DNA of 64,000 bases from Mactra quadrangularis (taxonomy: Eukaryota; Mollusca; Bivalvia; Venerida; Mactridae): positions 36,167,108 through 36,231,107 of the forward strand of contig CM046305.1 in NCBI GenBank assembly GCA_025267735.1, written 5' to 3'. Shown here in pieces: positions 48,432 to 59,896 of the stretch (positions within the stretch are counted from its first letter, which is position 1; every line of letters begins with the position of its first letter). A model generated the notes under the pieces. The model ran no database searches and was not told the DNA's origin. It saw only the letters and a list, made by a program, of their open reading frames with translations. A program made the translations under genes and the position numbers.

Positions 48432-48700
48432 ACAGATTGATGATATAATTTTAACAACCACTGTGTTTACAAATCCCACACACTGTTCTATGAGTCATAG
48501 AGCTCACAATCTGAGTTTAGTTGACATGCTATTGAACCCATTTTTGTAATACCAGGCAACTCTTACAACCCCCTCAGCTCGGCGTTCATCCAGCTCTGAG
48601 GCCCGCGGACTGTTCCACTTAGAAGGAGAGGCCATTTGTAGCTATTTTCCAAACTATGTTCAATGTATAAAAACTGTTAATTAAAATGGTAGTTTTCAAT
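48432..48700. repeat. Duplicated segment, copy 1 (partner at 49440-49710)
   Basis: GATGATATAATTTTAACAAC through CAATGTATAAA is repeated about 1008 bp downstream with around 3% differences. The centre is markedly GC-rich (CTCAGCTCGGCGTTCATCCA). It contains the 43-codon minus-strand frame described separately. Confidence 0.9.
48504..48635 (-). CDS. Candidate small ORF, 43 codons, copy 1
   Basis: The frame starts MASPSKWNSPRASELDERRA and ends FNSMSTKLRL before a TGA. The start context ACAAATGGCC is good for a eukaryotic start. It lies in an island much richer in GC than its flanks. The second copy (49504-49635) differs at two positions, both silent (GAG/GAA and TTG/TTA). There is no recognised family. 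A possible donor follows GTTGCCTG (GTATTA), so it might instead be an exon. Two silent changes are too few to prove selection. Confidence 0.3.
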   Translation of the reverse strand: MASPSKWNSPRASELDERRAEGVVRVAWYYKNGFNSMSTKLRL

Positions 48701-49503
48701 TATTTTCTTCCATCTGCAGTAAATTCAAAATAAAGAAATTACATTTAAGAGATTATCTTTTTCCTGCTTAATCTGTAAAATTTTATGTATTGTTATATAG
48801 CCCAAATAGATCTATGTACTTTAATAAATTCTATCTATAAACTCTAACTAATATTAATCAAAGTGCTGAACGTCCATTTTTATCAATTCATATTAAAACT
48901 ACTTATTATTATAGTACACTTAAATTCATAGACATATGCTCAAGCTGTAGATATTTATAACCTTAACATTATAATTACATATCAATGTTGATTAGAAATA
49001 AATGCTTAAATCCTTAATAATATGAAACCCTAAAAACATAGAGAAATACTTTTCAAGTAGTTAAAATTTAAACTTAAATCATTAATTGATATCAAAGATG
49101 TTACATACAAAGTCTTACTACATAAAATGTTAAAATTTGAATATACATGTAGCTTCAAGAATGAGGTACAAAAATGCAGTTCAACATTGCAGTTCAAAAA
49201 TGTAGTTCAAAAATATAGTTCAACATTGTAGTTCAAAAATGTAGTTAATAATATTCCATCAAGTATTTATCTTCTAATAGTTTTATCAGAAGTATTCAAA
49301 ACATTTATCATTCACCAAAGGATGAAAGTGTTCCTATATCCATCTCACTTTTTTATTAACCTATATAGCAAGAAGAAAAGTTAAACATTGTTCAATTACG
49401 GTAAAACTATGTTTTCTAAATGCTTGTAACAACAAAATGATGATATAATTTTAACAACCACTATGTTCACAAATCCCACACACTGTACTATGAGTCATAG
49501 AGC

Positions 49504-49635
49504 TCATAATCTGAGTTTAGTTGACATGCTATTGAACCCATTTTTGTAATACCAGGCAACTCTTACAACCCCTTCAGCTCGGCGTTCATCCAGCTCTGAG
49601 GCCCGCGGACTGTTCCACTTAGAAGGAGAGGCCAT
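49504..49635 (-). CDS. Candidate small ORF, 43 codons, copy 2
   Basis: Encodes the same peptide as 48504-48635. The surrounding duplicated DNA (49440-49710) differs from copy 1 at several other sites, including CCACTATGTTC versus CCACTGTGTTT. A related third segment starting near 51367 lacks the ORF. Function unknown. Confidence 0.3.
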   Translation of the reverse strand: MASPSKWNSPRASELDERRAEGVVRVAWYYKNGFNSMSTKLRL

Positions 49636-49644
49636 TTGTAGCTA

Positions 49645-50870
49645 TCTTCCAAACTATGTTCAATGTATAAAATCTGTTAGTTAAGATGGTAGTTTTCAAT
49701 TATTTTCTTCTTTCTGATGTCACGTTGAATTAAAGATATTACATTGTACCCTATATCTGTATCCTGTTTAACCTGTCAAATGTCTAGTATAAATGTATTA
49801 CCTAAAGTATTCATTATTTTAATCAATGAAGTTAAACTAATTAATCTAAGTCCTAACAATTCATATTCATAAACCTTATTAAATGCAACTATTAGTCTGT
49901 TAAAACTACAAAATGTATGTTCAGAATTTAATTATAATGTACCATAGGCCTACTTTCATTATCATTGATCAACTTATGCATTTAATGTCTAATAATTTTA
50001 AATACTTAAAATATTCCTGACAACTATAAATGAACTACATGTATTATGGTTAAAGTCCAAGACATGAAAATTATTTAGAAACTTTGTTTAAGCCACATTT
50101 TTAACCCTGGTGGTGTAAAGAGTAAAAAATTACATTCTCATACAAAATCAAATTTCAATTTTATGTAAATTAAAGCATGTATTCTATTTGTTTTATTTAT
50201 ATAATTTTTCATTGAATGGTAAATACAAGACAGTAATTCAACATTTAGCTAGATATTACAGTTATTTATCCTATTTTTCTCTTAAACTATAGTATCATAT
50301 CATAGAAGGTTTTATTAAAAAAGATGACTTATTTAATAATAAGGCTTAAGACAAGAAAAAACCTAAACCTGAGGTATAAAGGGCAGTAACTTAATATTAC
50401 GCAAGGATAAGGTTCAGTTGATACATAAACTTGTTATACATTATAATTATAATATATATAAAAAACAATAAAAATTCAGTCATTATTTATAACATGCATT
50501 CTATTCCTGACTTAAAGCTGGTTAAAGCAGCTTTTTCATATATAAACAACATGTACCTAGAGGCAACTGTGGTAAAGGGCAGCCTCACGTTCCCACATCC
50601 ATAACTGGGATGCCACAGCTGGAAGCAGTTTTCTGTCATACCCTGGACCCAAAGATTTTCATAATCTATTCACGGAATCTTTTATCTTTTTACATCTTAC
50701 AACTTGGTATTTTCCTGATACTTGATATCTCCTCCAATGTAGTAAGTTCATAAATAACTGATGTAGAACAGGTGGGTCAGTGATTCCGAATATGTAAAAA
50801 AATAAAGCATTCAGTGACCAAGTGTTTATTTAAATTTGTAAAATATAAAATATGTGTTACCAATATAAAA
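49645..50870. repeat. Segmental duplication, copy 1
   Basis: Runs from ATCTTCCAAACTATGTTCAA to TTTATTTAAATTTGTAAAAT. It is repeated at 51365-52365 at the same order, with a deletion of about 250 bp in the second copy. A GC-richer core at 50560-50660 (GGCAGCCTCACGTTCCCACA) is identical in both. On the minus strand that core supports a 50-codon frame starting MTENCFQLWHPSYGCGNVRL, with no recognised motif. Confidence 0.85.
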
Positions 50871-51120
50871 AACCTAAAACCTTATATAAAAGTACACATT
50901 GCTAATATAAGAAAATGCCCTAAAACCTGGAATAGAACTAAATGTTGCTAATATAAGATAATACCCTAAAACCTTAAATAGAAGAACATGTTGCTAATAT
51001 AAGAAAATACCTTAAAACCTTAAATAAAAGTACATGTTGCTAATATAAGAAAATACCTTAAAACCTGGAAAAGAAGTATGTGTTGCTTATATAAGAAAAT
51101 ACCCTAAAACACAAAGAACA
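50871..51120. repeat. Satellite E, short outlying block
   Basis: Five or six 46-bp units with CTAATATAAGAAAATACCCT, more diverged than the main array at 52340-55680. The block sits at the junction after copy 1 of the segmental duplication, as the main array does after copy 2, so array and duplication travelled together. Confidence 0.85.
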
Positions 51121-51364
51121 ATAAACATATGTTTCCTCAAGATATAGTAAAAACATACTAAAGGGTTGTAAATAAACAAAAACTCAAAAACTAATAAACT
51201 AATGTTAATGTTATTAGAAAGTATGGCCTTAAAAACCTCCCCTTACAGCCATACCCTTACCGCCTTAACACTAAGAACTATAAATTATGCTTCCTTAAGA
51301 TAAAGTAAAAACAAACTAAAGAATTGTTAGTAAGTATGGCTTCCAGAACAGCCATACCCAACAC

Positions 51365-52365
51365 AACCATATATCTTCCAAACTATGTTCAATGTATAAA
51401 ATCTGTTAATCAAAATGGTAGTTTTCAATTATTTTCTTCTTTCTGATGTCACGTCGAATAAAAGAAATTACATTTTACGCTATATCTGTATCCTGTTTAA
51501 CCTGTCAAATGTCTAGTATAAATATATTACCTAAAGTATTCATTATTTTAATCAATGAAGTTAAACTAATTAATCAAAGTCATAACAAGTCATATTCATA
51601 AACCTTATTAAATGCAACTATCAGTCTCTAAAAACTATGTTCAGTATTTATGTAAATTAAAGCATGTATTCTATTTGTTTTATTATATAATTTTTCATTG
51701 AATGGTAAATACAAGACAGTAATTCAACATTTAGCTAGATATTACAGTTATTTATCCTATTATTCTCTTAAACTATAGTATCATATCATAGAAGGTTTTA
51801 TTAAAAAAGATGACTTATTTGATAATAAGGCTTAAGACAAGAAAAAACCTAAACCTGAGGTATAAAGGGCAGTAACTTATTATTACACAAGGATAAGGTT
51901 CAGTTGATTCATAAACTTGTAATACATTATAATTATAATATACATAAAAAACAATAAAAATTCAGTCATTATTTATAACATGCATTCTATTCCTGACTTA
52001 AAGCTGGTTAAAGCAGCTTTTTCATATATAAACAACATGTACCTAGAGGCAACTGTGGTAAAGGGCAGCCTCACGTTCCCACATCCATAACTGGGATGCC
52101 ACAGCTGGAAGCAGTTTTCTGTCATACCCTGGACCCAAAGATTTTCATAATCTATTCACGGAATCTTTTATCTTTTTACATCTTACAACTTGGTATTTTC
52201 CTGATACTTGATATCTCCTCCAATGTAGTAAGTTCATAAATAACCGATATAGAACAGGTGGGTCAGTGATTCCCAATATGTAAAAAAATAAAGCATTCAG
52301 TGACCAAGTGTTTATTTAAATTGTAAAATATAAAGTATGTGTTACTAATATAAAAAACCTAAAAC
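51365..52365. repeat. Segmental duplication, copy 2
   Basis: Matches 49645-50870. The part from ATGTAAATTAAAGCATGTAT onward is nearly identical, while the first 280 bp shows more changes. The break in homology, AGTATT joined to TATGTAAATT, marks the deletion. Preceded by two hairpin units (51221-51254, 51334-51357). Confidence 0.85.
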
Positions 52366-55300
52366 CTTATATAAAAGTACACGTTGTTAATATAAGATAA
52401 TACCCTAAAACCTGGAATAGAAGTTTATGTTGATAATATAAGAAAATACCCTAAAACCTTAGATAGAAGTACATGTTGCTAATAAAAGAAAATACCCTAA
52501 AACCTTTGATAGAAGTACATGTTGCTAATATAAGAAACTACCTTAAAACCTTAAAAAGAAGTACATGTTGCTAATATAAGAAAATACCCTAAAACCTTAA
52601 AATAGAAGTACATGTTGCTAACATAAGAAAATACCCTAAAATCTTAAATAGAAGTACATGTTGCTAATATAAGAAAATACCCTAAAACCTGGAATAGAAG
52701 TGCATGTTGCTAATATAAGAAAATACCCTAAAACCTTAAATAGAAGTACATGTTGCTAATATAAGAAAATACCCTAAAATCTTAAATAGAAGTACATGTT
52801 GCTAACATAAGAAAATACCCTAAAATCTTAACTACAAGTACATGTTGCTAATATAAGAAAATACCCTAAAATCTTAAATAGAAGTACATTTTGCTAATAT
52901 AAGAAAATACCCTAAAACCTTAAATAGAAATACATGTTGCTAATATAAGAAAATACCCTAAAACCTGGAATAGAAGTGCATGTTGCTAATATAAGAAAAT
53001 ACCCTAAAATCTTAACTAGAAGTACATGTTGCTAATATTAGAAAATACCCTAAAATCTTAAATAGAAGTACATGTTGCTAATATAAGAAAATACCCTAAA
53101 ACCTTAGATAGAAGTACATGTTGCTAATATAAGAAAATACCCTAAAACCTTAATAAGAAGTACAGTACATGTTGCTTATATAAGAAAATACCCTAAAACC
53201 TTAGATAGAAGTACATGTTGCTAATATAAGAAAATACCCTAAAACCTTAGATAGAAGTACATGTTGCTAATAAAAGAAAATACCCTAAAACCTTTGATAG
53301 AAGTACATGTTGCTAATATAAGAAACTACCTTAAAACCTTAAAAAGAAGTACATGTTGCTAATAAAAGAAAATACCCTAAAACCTTAAAATAGAAGTACA
53401 TGTTGCTAACATAAGAAAATACCCTAAAATCTTAAATAGAAGTACATGTTGCTAATATAAGAAAATACCCTAAAACCTGGAATAGAAGTGCATGTTGCTA
53501 ATATAAGAAAATACCCTAAAACCTTAAATAGAAGTACATGTTGCTAATATAAGAAAATACCCTAAAATCTTAAATAGAAGTACATGTTGCTAACATAAGA
53601 AAATACCCTAAATCTTAACTACAAGTACATGTTGCTAATATAAGAAAATACCCTAAAATCTTAAATAGAAGTACATGTTGCTAATATAAGAAAATACCCT
53701 AAAACCTTAAATAGAAATACATGTTGCTAATATAAGAAAATACCCTAAAACCTGGAATAGAAGTGCATGTTGCTAATATAAGAAAATACCCTAAAATCTT
53801 AACTAGAAGTACATGTTGCTAATATTAGAAAATACCCTAAAATCTTAAATAGAAGTACATGTTGCTAATATAAGAAAATACCCTAAAACCTTAGATAGAA
53901 GTACATGTTGCTAATATAAGAAAATACCCTAAAACCTTAATAAGAAGTACAGTACATGTAGCTTATATAAGAAAATACCCTAAAACCTTAGATAGAAGTA
54001 CATGTTGCTAATATAAGAAAATACCCTAAAACCTTAGAAGTACAGTACATGTTGCTAATATAAGTAAATACCCTAAAACCTTAGATAGAAGTACATGTTG
54101 CTAATATAAGAAAATGCCTTAAAACCTTAAATAGAAGTACATGTTGCTAATATTAGAAAATACCCTAAAACCTTAGATAGAAGTACATGTTGCTTATATA
54201 AGAAAATACCCTAAAACCTTTGATTTAAGTACATGTTGCTAATATAAGAATATACCCTAAAACCTTAGATAGAAGTACATGTTGCTAATATAAGAAAATA
54301 CCCTAAAACCTTTGATTTAAGTACATGTTGCTAATATAAGAATATACCATAAAACCTTAAATAGAAGTACATGTTGCTGATATAAGAAAATACCCTAAAA
54401 CCTTAAATAGAAGTACATGTTGCTAATATAAGAAAATACCCTAAAATGTTAAATAGAAGTACATGTTGCTAATATAAGAAAATACCCTAAAATCTTAAAT
54501 AGAAGTACATGTTGCTAATATAAGAAAATACCCTAAAACCTTAGATAGAAGTACATGCTGCGAATATAAGAAAATACCCTAAAACCTTTGATTTAAGTAC
54601 ATGTTGCTAATATAAGAATATACCCTAAAACCTTAAATAGAAGTACATGTTGTTTATATAAAAAAATACCCTAAAATCTTAAATAGAAGTACATGTTGCT
54701 AATATAAGAAAATACCCTAAAACCTGGAATAGAAGTACATGTTGCTAATATAAGAAAATACCTTAAGACCTTAAATAGAAGTACATGTTGCTAATATAAG
54801 AAAATACCCTAAAACCTTACATAAAAGTACATGTTGCTTATATAAGAAAATAACCGAAAACCTTTGATAAAAGTACATGTTGCTAATATAAGAAAATACC
54901 CTAAAACCTTAAATAGAAGTACATGTTGCTAATATAAGAAAATACCCTAAAACCTGGAATAGAAGTGCATGTTGCTAATATAAGAAAATACCCTAAAATC
55001 CTAACTATAAGTACATGTTGCTAATATAAGAAAATACCCTAAAATCTTAAATAGAAGTACATGTTGCTAATATAAGAAAATATCCTAAAACCTTAAATAG
55101 AAGTACATGTTGCTAATATAAGAAAATACCCTAAAACCTGGAATAGAAGTGCATGTTGCTAATATAAGAAAATACCCTAAAATCTTAAATAGAAGTACAT
55201 GTTGCTAATATAAGAAAATACCCTAAAACCTTACATAAAAGTACATGTTGCTTATATAAGAAAATACCCTAAAATCTTAAATAGAAGTACATGTTGCTAA

Positions 55301-55680
55301 TATAAGAAATACCCGAAAATCTTAAATAGAAGTACATGTTGCTAATATAAGAAAATACCCTAAAAGCTTAAATAGAAGTACATGTTGCTAATAAAAGAAA
55401 ATACCCTAAAACCTTAAATAGAAGTACATGTTGCTAATATAAGAAAATAACCTAAAACCTTGGATAAAAGTACATGTTGCTAATATAAGAAAATACCATA
55501 AAACCTTAAATAGACGTACATGTTTCTAATATAAGAAAATATCTTAAAACCTTAGATAGAAGTACATGTTGCTAATATAAGAAAATACCCTAAAACCTTA
55601 GATAGAAGTACATGACCTTAGATAGAAGTACATGTTGCTAATATTAGAAAACCCCTCAAACATTAAAAAGAAGTACACAT
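52340..55680. repeat. Satellite E, main array (46-bp monomer)
   Basis: About 70 copies of a 46-bp unit containing AAGTACATGTTGCTAATATA and a GAAAATACCCTAAAACC segment. Variant units repeat as a block: AACCTTTGATAG at 52501 and 53289, and GTACAGTACATG at 53160 and 53947, give a higher-order period of 787-788 bp (17 monomers). Monomers become irregular after 55600. No coding potential. Confidence 0.95.
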
Positions 55681-55929
55681 CACTAAAATTAGAAAAACCC
55701 TTTAACCTTAAATAAAAGCACTCATTGCATATATAAGAAAACACAAAACACAAAACAAAGGCATATTAAGTTGTTAATAAAAAAAACTTGAAATCATAAC
55801 AAAAGTGCATGTTGTTAATAAATGACAAAAAACCCAATAAAATTGTGAAGAGAAGTGTATTTTGTTTACATTACAATTAGAATACATAAGAATAAATAAA
55901 TGTAAAAGTCGAAAATAGAAAAAAAATCT

Positions 55930-56800
55930 AACGCTTAAATAACAAATAAAAAAACATGTTATTTACAGAAAAGAAAAACATAAAATAAAAAATAAATAAA
56001 TAAATAAATAAATAAATGAATGAATGATTGAACGAATAGACGAATGGACGAATGAACGAATGAACGCATGAACTCTGAACGCATGAACACATGAATGCAA
56101 AAACACATGAACGCATGAACGCAAAAACGCATGAACGAATAAACGAACGAACGAACAAATAAATGAAATAAATATTCATAATTAATGTCAAAGTTAAATA
56201 AGAAGCACAATATAAAACACAGTATGAAAATATAAATAAAAATAAATAAATAAAAAAATGAATGAATGAATGAACGAATGAACGCATGAACGCAAAAACA
56301 CATGAACGCATGAACACATAAACGCATGAATGCAAAAACGCATGAACGCATGAACGAACGAACGAACAAATAAATGAAATAAATAGTCATAAATAATGTC
56401 AAAGTTAAATAAGAAGCACAATATAAAACACAGTATGAAAATATAAATAAAAATAAATAAATAAATAAATGAATGAATGAATGAACGAATGAATGCATGA
56501 ACGCATTAACGCATAAACGCATGAACGCATGAACCAACGAATGAACGAATTAATGAAATAAATAGTCATAAATAATGTCAAAGTTAAATAAGAAGTACAG
56601 TATAAAACACAGTATGAAAATATAAATATAAATAAATAAATAAATAAATGAATGAATGAATAAATGAATGAATGAACGAATGAACACATGAACGAACAAA
56701 GGAAGGAACGAACGAATGAACAAATAAATGAAATAAATAAAGAGTCATAAATAATGTCAAAGTTATAAGAAGCATAATAAAACTCAATATGAAAACATAA
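55930..56800. repeat. Composite of tetranucleotide microsatellite and ~200-bp tandem units
   Basis: Runs of AAAT, GAAT and GAAC tetranucleotides with CATGAACG forms alternate with AGTCATAAATAATGTCAAAG and a CAGTATGAAAATAT segment, occurring four times (near 56170, 56390, 56570, 56750). Minus-strand frames of 75-192 codons rich in Phe, Ile, His, Ser and Arg are artefacts of the tetranucleotide lacking stops in that orientation. Confidence 0.92.
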
Positions 56801-56820
56801 ACAAAATTAAAAAAACTCAC

Positions 56821-56910
56821 ATCAATATAGAGTCCATGTCTTCTTTCTTCATACCATACTCTGCCATCATTCCATGTGCTGTTCTTGTGTTGATACCAAA
56901 TGATGCTTTC
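56821..56910 (-). CDS. Internal coding exon of an unrecognised gene
   Basis: A 90-bp stretch is bounded on the minus strand by CTTTTTACAG and by GTGAGTTT. Both splice signals are good, and the exon length is a multiple of three. In the frame matching phase 2 at both ends it encodes KASFGINTRTAHGMMAEYGM and KKEDMDSIL. Composition is typical of coding sequence and unlike the flanking repeats. I do not recognise the family, and companion exons are not identified; downstream on this strand the next 11 kb is satellite. Confidence 0.55.
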
Positions 56911-57052
56911 CTGTAAAAAGAAAAAAGAACAAAAAAAGAGTACTTGGTAATGATCACATGTAAAATAATTAAATACAAAACATTTGAATACAATATATTA
57001 CAAAACTCATACACAAAAATAATAAAAAAAGGAAAAAATGATAAAAGAAAAC

Positions 57053-57115
57053 CCTTAACCCCTTAGCCATGTACCCTGAGAGAAAACCCTTAACTCCTTA
57101 GCCATGGACCTCGAG
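57053..57115. repeat. Short tandem duplication
   Basis: AACCCTTAACCCCTTAGCCA and its variant AACCCTTAACTCCTTAGCCA are about 34 bp apart, each followed by a TG(T/G)ACC segment and GAGAGA. Confidence 0.6.
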
Positions 57116-57458
57116 AGAGACCATGATACCAACAAAGTTTGCTTCCCCCTTCAATACCTTAGGTTGAGATACATGAACCCGCGTGCTAGGCCCTTCCAGT
57201 GGTGCTGATATCACATGGGCTGAGAACGTGCCAAAGCCTGACTGGAAAAATCCTGGAGGGTTTTTGGCATACATAATGTTCAAGTACCTTGCAGACTGGG
57301 TGACCCAAACAGTGCCAGCGAAATTCATAGGGGGTTGATAAGGAGAGGGTGGTCCGAGAGGCAGAAGGGAGCATGCATGAGAGGTGGGTGTTCATGAGGG
57401 GGATGGGTTTAAAATGATGCTTCTCTGAGTTCTCTGAGAAAGGTGGTGGCATTTCCAT
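57098..57458 (-). other. GC-richer island with overlapping open frames, no recognised gene
   Basis: Two minus-strand frames overlap, one starting MEMPPPFSENSEKHHF and one MNFAGTVWVTQSARYL. Base composition is near 50% GC, against about one third in the neighbourhood. A frame switch would join them, as in a decayed gene or retroelement. I found no reverse transcriptase, integrase or other motif. It lies 190 bp upstream of the exon at 56821-56910. Confidence 0.3.
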
Positions 57459-57569
57459 GATTTCATACTACCAGAAATTGGTAATGTTGTACAGTGTGTT
57501 GTAACAAAGAGTTAAATCCAAACCAACCATCAATAGACAGGGTGGGGGTAGTCAAGGGTTTCAGTCCCT

Positions 57570-57632
57570 GAATCTCAGTACATAAAACAACAGAATTTGT
57601 TGTTTAATGTACTAGGCCCATGAACTGAGATT
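57570..57632. repeat. Imperfect hairpin
   Basis: AATCTCAGTACATAAAACAA with CA is mirrored by TTGTTGTTTAATGTAC, and outside by ACTGAGATT. An asymmetric bulge of about 12 bases interrupts one arm. Confidence 0.45.
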
Positions 57633-58026
57633 GCCTAGACAAAGTGTACCTACTCAGTGTTGAAACATACTCAGTGTTGAAACATACTTAGTGTTGAAAC
57701 ACAGAGTTAAATCAGAATGTATTGATGTGAAATGTAGATTATACACTAATATCATGCTCTATAAGAGCATTCCTTAGACCAAGCACTTTTGAGTCATAAT
57801 TCAAAGTGTCACAAAATGAGACCAATTACATTAGTCAAATGTTGAAAAAATCTACCAGATCAAAAATGACATAATCAATTTTGATTCCCATGCTGTTGTT
57901 TCTAAAAAAAAAACACCCAGAAAAAATTAAGTTAGATTTTAAAGTAAAATATGGGAAAATATACCGTATTAAATATTTAAGTACGTAATTAAGTTAAGCT
58001 AATTTTCCTTGATAAGTAAAGATCAT

Positions 58027-59896
58027 GGCCCGGTTTCACGAACGCTCTCATAACTAAAATAAATTTAAGATTGTCTTAAATATTTTGGCCGTAACTATGA
58101 GTAACTTATAAAATATTTTAAGTGGATTTCACGAAGCCTTTCTTACATAAGTATAAATTTAGGGTTGATATAAGCGACCCAAACTTAAACCAACAAAATT
58201 ACCTTAGAGGACTAAATGTCCAACGTGTTTTATTGATGGACTCTATAGCGTAAACAGTTAGACTGTTGTGCTTGAAACATTGTTTTTGTCTGGCATAGGT
58301 TCGAACCGTGAATGTTGACTTTTCACTTTTGATCTTTTCTTTTTTATTTTTGTCAATCATTTGTGTTATTTTATTATGCACAATTATCTTACCTTCACTT
58401 CATTGTTATACTTGTAGAGTTAAGTATTTTTTTCGAAATTACAATATTGTGCATCAGCGAAGACTGAATAATAAGTGACAAGTAGGTAATTAGTGGAGGA
58501 TTTCAGGGTATAGTCATACGAAATCTCATATATTTTGGGTCATTATCTAAGTTTGGAAACGAACGTAATTTAATTTGAATAATAAAATCTGCTAAATTGC
58601 AATGCAAATTATGATGACCCTTTTTAGCTAACTTAAAAACAAGGTGGTATGTCAAATGTATTACTAGTATGTGATAAAAGTACCCTTTGCTACATAGTTG
58701 GTTTAACACTTTTTGAATATGTAACAATGTTCCAGGCAGGCACACAAAAGCATTACTTGAATTGTAGTGCACGGATCAGTCAGTTATTGCTCGTTAGGTT
58801 GAGTGACAACTATTCCTTCATTAAACAGTTCGAAAATCGCTTATATAACGGCTTTTGGCGAATGACGTCCGCCTTACAATATGCTTGACATTCTCTTACT
58901 GTCTTACAATAGGTTTGACATTCGCGGATTGGCTGGACAGTGTGTTTAACATGCATTGCATGGCTTGAAAGAGTATGGTGGTTAAAAACGTTTACATTAC
59001 CTATTTTTAAAATGGTCATTACTTGCATCGAAAAAAAGAACTGTTTATATTACAAATTATTGTTAAGATTTACAAGCTATGAATCTTAAATAAAGACATA
59101 ACGAATGAATTTAGCATACTTGGTATGTCATGCGTCGTAAACAAAAAGTATAGGTGTAAATATTTAAGCGAAAAAGGCATAGAAGTCCCATTTATTGTTG
59201 TTAACTTGTATATATATTTAGGGGATAGTGAAGGTATTGAATAAAGGTATGATTGCAATGGGTTATAATACGATAGTAATAATAAATTTAAAATTAATGG
59301 AATTGAATAAATTAATTAATCAATTTTCTGTTAAAATGATTGTCATCTCTAAAATCTTAACAGAATGATGATCGATTTTGATATTAAAGTATTTATTCGT
59401 TTAAATCTGCTAGTTTTATAATTATTTATATGATAATACAGAAACTCAACCCTGCCAACACTAAGTCTTGAAGTAGTGCAGGAACAGTCATACTCCGTCT
59501 CATAGGAGAGTGGACGAATACATTCAACGATGAAATGAATCGTAGCAGTTGAAAATCTGTAACTCTTATGTAAATTACATTCTATCTTCTAACATACTTC
59601 CTAAACCACACTAAGTGTTCCTTCGTCGGAATTCCCGTCGTTTAGGGACTCTATAGCCAGTCAAACATAAACTTTAGACAACCGTATAATCATTTGTTTA
59701 TATTTAAGTAATGTTTACATTTGGTTTAATCTACCGGTTCACTCGATTAAATTTTCACTCATAACTTAGACTATTTAAGAACGGATTAAACTGTAAAATG
59801 TTTGTGAAACTCACTTTAACTTAAAAATGCTAAAAATAGAAAATTTAAAGTTAATCTAGAAATTTAAGATAGGAATGCGTTCGTGAAACCGGGCCC
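58027..59896. mobile_element. 1.87-kb DNA element with GGCCCGGTTTCACGAACGC ends
   Basis: The left end at 58027-58045 is exactly inverted at the right end (GCGTTCGTGAAACCGGGCC). Subterminal AAATTTAAG/CTTAAATTT-type motifs also mirror each other. CAT lies outside both ends and may be a 3-bp target duplication. Interior frames (58199-58381, 58503-58772 minus; 58649-58888 plus) show no transposase signature I can name, so the copy is probably non-autonomous. Confidence 0.7.
58243..58312 (+). mobile_element. tRNA-like relic inside the 1.87-kb element
   Basis: TATAGCGTAAACAGTTAGAC is A-box-like and GCATAGGTTCGAACCGTG contains a perfect B box 45 bases later. Probably a SINE head that inserted in the element. 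Confidence 0.4.

Noticed and set aside
55928..56820. Minus-strand frames of 75-192 codons with FVHSFIHSF-type repeats
   Set aside because: Translation of GAAT/GAAC/AAAT tetranucleotide runs; no start context, domain or splice evidence.
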